In this document: in pieces, positions 44,701 through 53,343 of the stretch | Layout: each line of letters opens with the position of its first letter | Position numbering within the stretch: the first letter of the stretch is position 1 | DNA from: JANXSS01 sp025356535 | GTDB lineage: Bacteria; Pseudomonadota; Gammaproteobacteria; Burkholderiales; Burkholderiaceae_D | Direction: 5' to 3' | NCBI GenBank assembly: GCA_043762325.1 | Contig: JAYUMU010000161.1 | Location: 4,259-68,258 of the forward strand | DNA length: 64,000 bases | Program-made: the position numbers and the translations under genes | The notes under the pieces: model-generated | The model's database searches: none | What the model was told of the DNA's origin: nothing | The model's input: only the letters and a program-made list of their open reading frames with translations

Positions 44701-44908
44701 GCTGATGCTGGGCGGCGGCGTCGGCTCGGAACTGCGCCATCCGCTGGGCATCACCATCGTCGGCGGCCTGATCGTGAGCCAGGTTTTGACGCTATTCACG
44801 ACACCGGTGATCTACCTGGCCTTCGACCGGCTGGCGCAGCGCTTGGCGCCGAAAGAGGAGCGCCCGGCCGACGCCGCGGTGCGCCCGGTACCCGTGGCAG
44901 AGACATGA
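41780..44908 (+). CDS. mdtB: RND multidrug efflux permease, MdtB-type
   Basis: A proton-driven RND permease of the HAE1 family, 1042 residues, twelve membrane spans with two large periplasmic domains. The N-terminus [20 protein letters not shown] is typical, with [21 protein letters not shown] next to it. The proton-relay Asp pair is in [13 protein letters not shown] (TM4) and the Lys is in [16 protein letters not shown]. It starts within the adaptor stop codon (ATGA) and its own stop overlaps the next permease. In the MdtBC type of pump two different permeases assemble into a mixed trimer, which the paired genes here suggest. Confidence 0.94.
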   Translation: [1042 protein letters not shown]

Positions 44909-47900
44909 ATCTCTCCGCGCCCTTCATCCGCCGCCCGGTTGCCACCACGCTGCTGACGGTAGGCGTCATCCTGGCCGGCATGGTCAGCTTCGGCCTCTTG
45001 CCGGTGTCGCCGCTGCCGCAGGTGGATTTTCCGACGATCTCGGTGTCGGCCGGCGTGCCGGGCGCGAGTCCCGAAACCATGGCGTCGACGGTTGCCACGC
45101 CGCTCGAGCGTAAGCTCGGCACGATTGCGGGCGTCACCGAAATCACCTCGTCGAGTTCGCTCGGGTCGGCGCGCATCACGCTGCAGTTCGATCTCTCGCG
45201 CGACATCGACGGCGCCGCGCGCGACGTGCAGGCGGCCATCAATGCGGCGCGGGTCGATCTGCCGGCTACGCTGCGCAGCAACCCGACCTACCGCAAGGTC
45301 AATCCGGCCGATGCACCGATCATGATCCTGGCGCTGACCTCGCCGACCATGGACCAGGGCCAGATGTACGACGCCGCTTCCACCGTCCTGCAGCAGAAGC
45401 TCTCGCAGGTCGCGGGCGTGGGCCAGGTATCGGTCGGCGGCAGCTCGCTGCCGGCGGTGCGGGTGGAATTGAATCCCAATTCGCTCAACAAGTACGGCGT
45501 GGGCCTGGAGGATGTGCGCAATGCGCTCTCCGGCACGAATGCCAACAAGCCCAAGGGTTTCCTGGAACAGGGCGACCGGCAATGGCAGATCCATGCGGAC
45601 GACCAGGCACAGAAGGCGGCGCAGTACCGCTCGCTGATCGTCAGCTATCGCAACGGCGCGCCGGTGCAGCTCTCCGAAGTGGCCGAGATCACCGATTCGG
45701 TGGAAGACCTGCGCAATGCCGGCATGGCAAACGGCAGGCCGTCGGTGCTGGTGATCCTGAACCGCCAGCCGAACGCCAACATCATCGAAACGGTCGACCG
45801 CATCCGCGCCATGATGCCGCAACTCAAAGCCTCGATTCCGAGCGCCATCGACATGGACGTGGTGCTCGACCAGACCATGACGATCCGCGCCTCGCTGCAC
45901 GATGTCGAGCGCACCCTGGCGATTTCGGTCGGCCTGGTGATCCTGGTGGTGTTCCTGTTCCTGCGCAACCTGCGCGCGAGCCTCATTCCCAGCGTGGCCG
46001 TGCCGGTGTCGCTGCTGGGCACCTTCGGCATCATGTACTTGTGCGGCTACAGCCTGGACAATTTTTCGCTCATGGCACTCACCATTGCCACCGGCTTCGT
46101 CGTCGACGACGCCATCGTGGTGCTGGAAAACGTCACCCGCCACATGGAAGCCGGCATGAAGCCGCTCGAAGCAACGCTGCTGGGCGCCAGGGAAGTCGGC
46201 TTCACGGTGCTGTCGATGAGCATCTCGCTGGTGGCGGTGTTCATTCCGATGCTGCTGATGGGCGGCATCGTCGGGCGGCTGTTTCGCGAGTTTGCCGTGA
46301 CGCTATCGGTGGCGGTACTGGTGTCGCTGGTGGTGTCGCTGACCACCACGCCGATGATGTGCGCGCGCCTGCTGAAACCCGAAAAGAAGCAGCATGGCCG
46401 GCTCTACATGGCAAGCGAACGCGGCTTTCAATGGCTGCACGCGCGCTACGCCGCGGGCCTGGGCTGGGCGCTGGAACATACCTTCGTGACCATGCTGCTG
46501 ATGCTGGCGGTGGTGGTGCTGAACGTCTACCTGTATTCGGTCATTCCGAAGGGCTTCTTTCCGCAGCAGGATACCGGCCGGCTGCAGGGCAACATCCAGG
46601 CCGACCAGGCCACCTCGTTCCAGGCGATGCGACCCAAGCTGCAGGCCTTCATCGACATCGTCCGCAAAGACCCGGCGGTGGCCAGCGTCACCGGCTTCAC
46701 GGGTGGCAGCCAGCGCAATACCGGCAACATGTTCATCTCCCTGAAACCCCTGGAAGAACGCGGCATCAGCGCCGACGGCGTCATCAACCGGCTGCGGCCG
46801 AAGCTGGCCGTGGTGCCGGGCGCGACGCTGTTCCTGCAGGCGTCGCAGGATATCCGCGTCGGCGGCCGGCAGGCCAATGCGCAGTACCAGTACACCCTTC
46901 AGGGCGACAACCTGGAGGAACTGGTGAGCTGGTCGCCGAAGGTGCTGGCGGCATTGAAGGAGGTGCCGCAGCTGACCGACGTCAACACCAACCAGCAGGA
47001 CAAGGGCCTGCAGATCACGCTGACCATCGACCGCGACACCGCATCGCGACTCGGCGTGACGCCGCGCATGATCGATGCGGTGCTCTACGACGCCTTCGGC
47101 CAGCGCCAGGCCTCGGTCATCTATGCGCAGCGCAACCAGTATCACGTGGTGATGGAAGTGGCGCCCGAATACTGGCAGCGGCCGGAAACGCTGGACGCGA
47201 TCCAGGTGCGCACCGCAACGGGTGCGATGGTGCCGCTATCGGCTTTTTCACGCTACGAGCCGACCACCACCACGCTCTCGGTCAATCACCAGGGCCAGTT
47301 CGCCGCGATGACGCTCTCCTTCAACCTCGCGCCCGACGTGGTGCTGTCGGATGCGGTCAGGGAAATCGACAATGCGGTTGCCCGAAGCGGCATGCCGTCG
47401 ACGATTCGCGGCAGCTTCCAGGGCACCGCCAAGGTCTTCCAGGAGTCGCTGGCAACGGTGCCGTTCCTGATCCTGACGTCGCTGCTGACGATCTACATCG
47501 TGCTGGGCGTGCTGTACGAAAGCTACGTCCACCCCATCACGATTTTGTCGACCCTGCCGTCGGCGGGCGTGGGCGCTATCCTGGCGCTGCTGATGGTCAA
47601 GATGGATCTCAACATCATGGCCTTCATCGGCATCATCCTCTTGATCGGCATCGTCAAGAAGAATGCCATCATGATGATCGACTTTGCCCTGGTGGCGCAG
47701 CGCGAGGAAGGCAAGACGCCGGTCGAGGCGATCCGCCAGGCCTGCCTCCTGCGCTTCCGGCCGATCCTGATGACCACCATGGCGGCGCTGCTGGGCGCCC
47801 TGCCGCTGGCGCTGGGCACCGGCACCGGTTCGGAGTTGCGCCAGCCGCTGGGCATCACCATCGTCGGCGGCCTGGTGGTGAGCCAACTGCTGACACTGTT

Positions 47901-48027
47901 TACCACACCGGTCGTCTATCTCTACATGGACCGCTTCAGCAACTGGAGCCGGCGCCGCTGGCACGCCTGGCGTGGCGAGCGCGACCACGGCGTCGCACCT
48001 GCCAGCCCGAAAGGAAACCCCACATGA
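44905..48027 (+). CDS. mdtC: RND multidrug efflux permease, MdtC-type
   Basis: The second RND permease of the operon has 1040 residues. The N-terminus is [20 protein letters not shown], and [20 protein letters not shown] follows. The Asp pair lies in [20 protein letters not shown] and the relay Lys in [20 protein letters not shown]. It is closely similar to the gene before it, consistent with an old duplication. Both ends overlap neighbours by 4 bases (ATGA at 44905 and 48024), so adaptor, both permeases and channel are translated from one message. The order MdtA-B-C-OMF matches beta- and gammaproteobacterial pumps for bile salts, novobiocin and similar compounds; the actual substrates are unknown. 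Confidence 0.94.
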   Translation: [1040 protein letters not shown]

Positions 48028-49487
48028 TCCACCGCCACCTGCCGCTGCTGGCCCTGCTGCCGTTGCTGCTCAGCGCCTGCGCCATCGGCCCGAACTATGT
48101 CCGGCCGGACGTCGAAGCGCCTGCTGCCTACAAGGAGCTCGATGGCTGGAAGCGCGCGCAGCCCAATGATGCCGGGATGCGCGGCATCTGGTGGCAGGTC
48201 TATGCCGACCCGCTGCTCGATTCGCTGATGACGCAGGTCAGCATTTCCAACCAGACGCTGGCGCAGGCAGCGGCACGCTACCGCCAGGCGCGCGCACTGG
48301 TGCAGTCGGCCCGTTCCGGCTACTACCCGACCGTGGGCGCGAGCCTCGGGTCGAAACGCTCGAGTGCGCGCACCGGCAGCGGCCAGGGCACGCAGGTGCC
48401 GGCAAACGGCAGCGCCGCGAACGCCGCAGCCGGCGCCGGCACCAGCAACACCCTGGGCCTGGATGCGAACTGGGAGATCGACCTGTGGGGCCGCGTGCAG
48501 CGTACCGTCGAGGCGCAGCAGGCCGGCGCACAGGCCAGCGCCGGCGACCTGGAAGCCATCCGCCTGTCGGCACAGGCGCAACTGGCACAGAGCTACTTTT
48601 CACTGCGCAGCATCGACACCCAGAAGGTTTTACTGCAGCGCACCCTGGCCGACTACCAGCGCTCGGTGCAGTTGACGCAGAATCAGTACAACGCCGGCAT
48701 CGTCGCCAAGAGCAACCTGATCCTGGCGCAGACGCAGTTGAAGACGACCCAGGCGCAGGCAATCGACCTCGGCGTGCAGCGCGCGCAGCTCGAACATGCG
48801 ATTGCGCTGCTGATCGGCCGCGCGCCATCGAATTTTTCGATTGCAGCAGGCGCCCTGACCGCCACGGTGCCGGTGATCCCGGTCAGCCTGCCGTCGGACC
48901 TGCTGGAGCGCCGCCCCGACATCGCGGCAGCCGAACGGCGCGTCGAGGCGGCCAATGCGCAGATCGGCATTGCAAGAACCGCGTACTTCCCGCAACTGTC
49001 GCTCTCGGCCAGCGGCGGCGCGCAGAGCAGCACCATCGGCAACCTCCTGTCGCTGCCGAATCGCTTCTGGTCGTTCGGGCCGGCGCTGGCGGCAACGCTG
49101 TTCGACGGCGGCGCGCGCCGCTCCCAGGTCGAGCAGGCAAGCGCTGCCTACGACGGCACGGTGGCGGCATACCGGCAGACGGTGCTGACCGGTTTCCAGG
49201 AAGTCGAGGACAACCTGGCGGCGCTGCGCATCCTGGAGGCCGAATCGCTGGTGCAGGACGAGGCCGTGCAACTGTCGCGCCGCTCGGTCGAGTTGACCAA
49301 CAACCAGTACCAGGCCGGCATCGTCACTTACCTCAACGTGATCCAGGTCCAGGCCACCGCATTGAACAACGAGCGCGCCGCCCTCGACATCCTCAACCGC
49401 CGCCTGACGGCGAGCGTGCTGCTGATCAAGGCGCTGGGTGGCGGCTGGACGACGGCAGCGCTGCCACAGGCGGCGACGCTGAAATAA
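48024..49487 (+). CDS. Outer-membrane efflux lipoprotein (NodT/OprM family)
   Basis: This outer-membrane factor of the RND pump has 487 residues, with a lipoprotein signal (LLALLPLLLSAC, lipidated Cys at 19) and the family start AIGPNYVRPDVEAPAAY. Two OEP repeats follow, including LSAQAQLAQSYFSLRSIDTQ and LLERRPDIAAAERRVEAANA. It forms the trimeric channel through the outer membrane and periplasm. The real start is ATG 48024, overlapping the mdtC stop; the open frame runs much further upstream (to 45582), but that part is a wrong-frame shadow of mdtC. It is the last gene of the operon and converges with the methyltransferase gene across 45 bases. Confidence 0.94.
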   Translation: MIHRHLPLLALLPLLLSACAIGPNYVRPDVEAPAAYKELDGWKRAQPNDAGMRGIWWQVYADPLLDSLMTQVSISNQTLAQAAARYRQARALVQSARSGYYPTVGASLGSKRSSARTGSGQGTQVPANGSAANAAAGAGTSNTLGLDANWEIDLWGRVQRTVEAQQAGAQASAGDLEAIRLSAQAQLAQSYFSLRSIDTQKVLLQRTLADYQRSVQLTQNQYNAGIVAKSNLILAQTQLKTTQAQAIDLGVQRAQLEHAIALLIGRAPSNFSIAAGALTATVPVIPVSLPSDLLERRPDIAAAERRVEAANAQIGIARTAYFPQLSLSASGGAQSSTIGNLLSLPNRFWSFGPALAATLFDGGARRSQVEQASAAYDGTVAAYRQTVLTGFQEVEDNLAALRILEAESLVQDEAVQLSRRSVELTNNQYQAGIVTYLNVIQVQATALNNERAALDILNRRLTASVLLIKALGGGWTTAALPQAATLK

Positions 49488-49532
49488 GCGGGTTGACGAT
49501 GCGGCCCGAAAGCGGCCGACCTTCGTTGAACC

Positions 49533-51080
49533 TCAAGCGATGCGCAATGCCTGCAGGATCGGCAGGCGCCTGGCCGCAAAATCTTCTGCCTGCGCGAGCA
49601 GTTCGGCCATGCGCCGGGCGCTGGCTGGCGACAGCGTACCGGTCTGCCTGAACTGGCTTGCATGGTCGCCCTCGTGCCGCCAGACGAACTGCGCCCACGA
49701 CGGCGGCGCCGCATGGCCCAGTGCGCGCACCGCCAGGAACGTCTGCTCATGACGGGCCAGCCGCACGCCCGCGCCGGTCACCGGCGAAGCCAGGCAGCCG
49801 ATCGCGTCGCCGTAACGGGCGCGGTCGAGGATGAAGGCATTGAGCTTGCGGCAGCGCGCCTCGACCCGGTCGATGGTGTCGGCATCCTGGGCGGAATGTA
49901 CGTGGCCGGCGCCGTTGAGCAGCAGCAGCGCTTCGACCAGCTCGGCAAGCGGCACGGCGGCGAGGTCGGCATGCGCGCTGAGCTGTTCGAGTGTCTTCGG
50001 TGCGAAATCGTCCGTGGCCAGCATGGCGATCAGCGGCTGGCAGATCGCAGCCGGCAGGCTGTAGGGGCCGGCCGCTGCGTCGATGGTCATGCCGATGTCC
50101 TGCGGCGCCGTCATCAGCATGAAGCGCTGCGCCATCAAAAGATCGGTTTGCTGCGAAGGACTCAGGCGGCGCGCACCCTTGACGAAGATATCGCTGCGAA
50201 AACGGCGGTTGACGAGGTAGTCGCGCACCGATTCCCGCAAGACCGGATGGGCCACCCCCGCCAGGAAGCGGCGGCCTTCGGGTGCGATGTCGAGGGCGTC
50301 GACATGGTCGTAGAGGCGCGCCGATGCCGCGAAATCGAGCTTGGCCTCGCCCAGCAGCTTGCAGACCTGGGCGAAATGCATCAATTCCCAGTTGCCGCCA
50401 AAATATTCATGCGCCAGGTAGTCGCGCGAATAGTCGCGAATCTTTTCCAGGTGCGCGCCGACGAAAGGATTCTCGCCGAAGAACGCAGCGCCGCTGTCGG
50501 CCACGGCCCCGGCGAAATCCAGCGCGGCATCGATCCTGCCGGCCACGCCGGTGTCGGCGGCGCCGGCAAACTCCGCATGCAGGTTCAGCAACTGGCGCAG
50601 CGGCGCCACCGGCGTGTAGCCGGGCGCGCAGTTGTAGCTGACATAGACCATGCCGCCATAGGCGAGCTTGCGGCGCAGCAGGTCGATGATGACGGCGCGG
50701 TTGGCGTCAGACACCCAGGCCCAGATGCCGTGCAGGCAGATGATGTCGAATTGCGGCAGGTCGGTGCGGGCTGCGAATTCTTCAAAGGATTGATCGAAGA
50801 CCTGCGCCTGCGCGCCGCTGGCGTCGAGCAGTTCGCGTGCATTTGCCGCATGCGCCGGCATGAAGTCGGTGCCCCAGAATTCGCCTTCGCAGGCAGCCGC
50901 ATGGATTGCCAGCGAAAGCCCCTGGCCGTAGCCGAGTTCGAGGTAGCGCAGGGGCCGCTGCAGGCGGGTGCCGACGCCGCGCGCCAGGGTGGCAAACGAC
51001 AGCAGGCCCGGCGAGAGCATCCGGTAATAGCCGTGCGTGTAATCGATGTCGACGACATAGCCATCGGTCCAGTTGCTCAT
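49533..51080 (-). CDS. SAM-dependent methyltransferase with methyltransferase regulatory domain
   Basis: A 515-residue protein with a class I SAM-dependent methyltransferase domain at the N-terminus: the SAM motif YLELGYGQGLSLAIHA and the acidic strand end FDIICLHGIWAWVSDANRAV. A predicted methyltransferase regulatory domain fills the middle (about 210-320), and the C-terminal part is a helical region of unknown role. The acceptor is unknown. The start ATG 51080 has AAGGATC about nine bases upstream; the longer frame to 51326 is not supported. It stands between two efflux operons and is divergent from the marR gene, so it may be under related control. Confidence 0.85.
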   Translation of the reverse strand: MSNWTDGYVVDIDYTHGYYRMLSPGLLSFATLARGVGTRLQRPLRYLELGYGQGLSLAIHAAACEGEFWGTDFMPAHAANARELLDASGAQAQVFDQSFEEFAARTDLPQFDIICLHGIWAWVSDANRAVIIDLLRRKLAYGGMVYVSYNCAPGYTPVAPLRQLLNLHAEFAGAADTGVAGRIDAALDFAGAVADSGAAFFGENPFVGAHLEKIRDYSRDYLAHEYFGGNWELMHFAQVCKLLGEAKLDFAASARLYDHVDALDIAPEGRRFLAGVAHPVLRESVRDYLVNRRFRSDIFVKGARRLSPSQQTDLLMAQRFMLMTAPQDIGMTIDAAAGPYSLPAAICQPLIAMLATDDFAPKTLEQLSAHADLAAVPLAELVEALLLLNGAGHVHSAQDADTIDRVEARCRKLNAFILDRARYGDAIGCLASPVTGAGVRLARHEQTFLAVRALGHAAPPSWAQFVWRHEGDHASQFRQTGTLSPASARRMAELLAQAEDFAARRLPILQALRIA

Positions 51081-51257
51081 CGGATGATCCTTGCAGGGCT
51101 GCGCGAAAGTGCACACCGATGGTAGCCAGATAAATTTTGGCGCAGGGGTCTGTTGAACTTGCTTGAAAACTGCGCCGCTGGCAGATACTGCGGCGCGGGC
51201 CGAGCGGCTGACGCCGGGGCGTTGCCAAGCATGGCGGCAGCAACCCGGGTTTTCCGG

Positions 51258-51291
51258 TATATTCTTGCCTAAGCAAATAATTTGAGTCGCT
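51258..51291 (+). promoter_or_regulatory. Putative promoter and operator of the marR-emr operon
   Basis: TATATT (51258-51263) could be a -10 element. Immediately downstream are two overlapping dyads: TTGC-CTAA-GCAA (51265-51276) and CAAAT-A-ATTTG (51274-51284), just before the ATG at 51292. Operators of this kind commonly bind MarR-family dimers, so negative autoregulation of the operon is likely. No good -35 was found at the expected place. Confidence 0.5.
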
Positions 51292-51771
51292 ATGCCAACC
51301 GACGCGCCGCTGTTTTCAGCAACCACCTACCGCCTCGAAGACAGCGTTGGTTTCCTGCTGTCAAGGGCGCGGGCCATGCTGGCCAAGTCGATCGATGCGG
51401 CACTCGACGGCACCGGCATCACGCATGCGCAGGCCGGCGTGCTGCTGATGCTGGCAAGCGGCCGCTATGCCACCGCGGCGGACCTGGTGCGCGACATGTA
51501 CACCGATGCCGCCTCCATGACCCGCATGCTCGATCGCCTGCAAAAACGCGGGTTGATCGAACGAATGCCGCATGCGGAGGATCGACGTCAGGTGCATCTG
51601 CTGCTGACGAGCGCCGGCGCGGCGCTGTCAGGGCGCTTGCCATTGATCCTGACCGACGTGCTCAATGCGCAGTTTGCTGCCTTCAGCGCCGAGGAAGTCG
51701 GCTTTCTGAAGTCACTGCTGCGCAAACTGCTGCACACCGGCGCGCTTGCCGACGGCGGCGTCACGGCTTGA
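51292..51771 (+). CDS. MarR-family transcriptional regulator
   Basis: The 159-residue MarR-type winged helix-turn-helix protein probably represses the adjacent pump genes until a phenolic or drug ligand binds. It shows the dimer helix VGFLLSRARAMLAKSIDAAL, the recognition region ASMTRMLDRLQKRGLIERMP and the wing EDRRQVHLLLTSAGAALS. It lies 45 bases before the outer-membrane factor gene, in the same order as EmrR/OmpR-type pump operons of Burkholderiales. Two dyads overlap its promoter. Confidence 0.9.
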   Translation: MPTDAPLFSATTYRLEDSVGFLLSRARAMLAKSIDAALDGTGITHAQAGVLLMLASGRYATAADLVRDMYTDAASMTRMLDRLQKRGLIERMPHAEDRRQVHLLLTSAGAALSGRLPLILTDVLNAQFAAFSAEEVGFLKSLLRKLLHTGALADGGVTA

Positions 51772-51816
51772 ATTCGATGCTGAAAATTGCTTGCCACAAC
51801 AACTAATTAAATAAAC

Positions 51817-53343
51817 ATGTTTTTTTCCGACTCAACGATTTCAGTCGCCCGCAAGACGCTTGTGGCGGCGATGACAACGCTGGCGACGCTCCTGTCGGGC
51901 TGCGCGAGCTTTCAGGGCATTGACGCGCATGCAACGCTGCAGCCGGCGCAGGGGCTGGACACGGCCCTGAGCCTGCCCGACCAGGGCGGCGCCTGGCCCG
52001 GCGTGCAATGGCCGCTGCAGTTCGGCGGCGCGCCGTTGCAGGCGCTGGTCGACGAGGCCCTTGCCGGCAATCCGGGCCTGCAGGTGGCGGCCTCGCGGGT
52101 GGCGGCGGCGCAGGCGGCTGCAGACCTGACGGCGGGTGGCGCGCAGCCGACGGTGGGCGTGGGGTTTTCGGCGACCCGGCAGCGCTACACGGAGCACGGC
52201 ATCATTCCGCCGCCGCTGGCCGGGAAGTACGAAACCGACAGCCAGCTGGCGGTCAACTTCCGCTACGACTTCGACTTCTGGGGCAAGAACGGCGCCGCGC
52301 TGCGCACCGCCCTGTCGCAGGGAAAGCTGTCGAAGGCCGAGCAATACAATGCGCGGCTGATCCTGGCCACCGCGGTGACCCGCGCCTGGCTGCAGCTTGG
52401 CCGCAACACGGCGCAGTTCGACCTCGTCACCCGGCAGCTGCAGACCCGCGAAGGGCTGGACCGCCTGACCCGCCAGCGCCTGGCAGCCGGACTCGACACG
52501 CAAAGCGAAAACCAGCTCTCGCTGCAGCAGGCCGCCAGCCTGCGCGCCGAACTGGCGCAGTGGCAGGAAGCGCTCGCCCTGTCGCGCAACCAGCTCGCCG
52601 CGCTACTGGGACGCGGCCCGGATCGCGGCCTGACGATTGCAGCGCCGGCCTTGCCGCAACCGGCGGCCACGCTGCTGCCTGCAGCGCTGCCGTTGACGTT
52701 GCTCGGACGCCGTCCCGACCTGGTTGCCGCGCGCTGGCGGGTGGAAGCCGCGCAGGGGCAGATTGATTACGCCAAGGCGCAGTTCTATCCGAACATCGAC
52801 CTCATGGCGTTCGCCGGCTTTTCCAGCCTGGGCCTGTCGAACCTGCTGCAGGCCGGCAGCCGGGTGGTCGGCGTCGGCCCGGCGATCCGCCTGCCGATCT
52901 TCGACAGCGGCACCCTGCGCGCGCAACTCGGCGGCCAGGTCGCCGGTTATGAAGGCGCCGTGGCGAGCTACAACCAGAGCCTGGTCGAGGCGCTGCATGA
53001 AGTCGCCGATGGTGTGCAGTCGCTGCGCGCCGCCGAGGTGCAGACGATCAACCTGGAGCAGGCCAGCCAGGCGGCGACCCGCGCGCTGACGCTGGCGCAG
53101 CAGCGCCGCCGGGTCGGCACCATCAACGAGCTGCAGCTGCTCACGGTGCAGGGCGCCCTGCTGGCGCAGCAGCGCATCGCCCTCGACGCCCAGGCGCGCC
53201 GGCTCGACCTGCGCGCCGGCCTCATCAAGGCGCTCGGCGGCGGCTTCGACGCGGCCACCGATCACCTCTTCATACCGCAGGCGCAAGCCGTGACCGACAC
53301 GACTTCGCCTGCCTCACCCTCCACCACCAGGCCCGCATCATGA
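51817..53343 (+). CDS. Outer-membrane efflux lipoprotein of an EmrAB-type pump
   Basis: The 508-residue outer-membrane factor of the NodT family has a lipoprotein signal (TLATLLSGCASF, Cys at about 29). Two OEP repeats follow, including LVDEALAGNPGLQVAASRVA and LTLLGRRPDLVAARWRVEAA. Together with the adaptor and the MFS permease that follow, it builds a tripartite pump spanning both membranes. The stop overlaps the adaptor start by 4 bases (ATGA). The short AT-rich spacer after marR (51772-51816) carries no separate promoter that I can see. Confidence 0.92.
   Translation: MFFSDSTISVARKTLVAAMTTLATLLSGCASFQGIDAHATLQPAQGLDTALSLPDQGGAWPGVQWPLQFGGAPLQALVDEALAGNPGLQVAASRVAAAQAAADLTAGGAQPTVGVGFSATRQRYTEHGIIPPPLAGKYETDSQLAVNFRYDFDFWGKNGAALRTALSQGKLSKAEQYNARLILATAVTRAWLQLGRNTAQFDLVTRQLQTREGLDRLTRQRLAAGLDTQSENQLSLQQAASLRAELAQWQEALALSRNQLAALLGRGPDRGLTIAAPALPQPAATLLPAALPLTLLGRRPDLVAARWRVEAAQGQIDYAKAQFYPNIDLMAFAGFSSLGLSNLLQAGSRVVGVGPAIRLPIFDSGTLRAQLGGQVAGYEGAVASYNQSLVEALHEVADGVQSLRAAEVQTINLEQASQAATRALTLAQQRRRVGTINELQLLTVQGALLAQQRIALDAQARRLDLRAGLIKALGGGFDAATDHLFIPQAQAVTDTTSPASPSTTRPAS

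Noticed and set aside
42017..44740. A 907-codon open frame on the minus strand inside mdtB
   Set aside because: Antisense shadow of a clear RND permease gene; composition is unlike a real protein (Arg/Asp/Gln-rich throughout).
45582..48023. Upstream extension of the outer-membrane lipoprotein frame
   Set aside because: It lies in the wrong frame of mdtC; the lipoprotein signal peptide begins at 48024.
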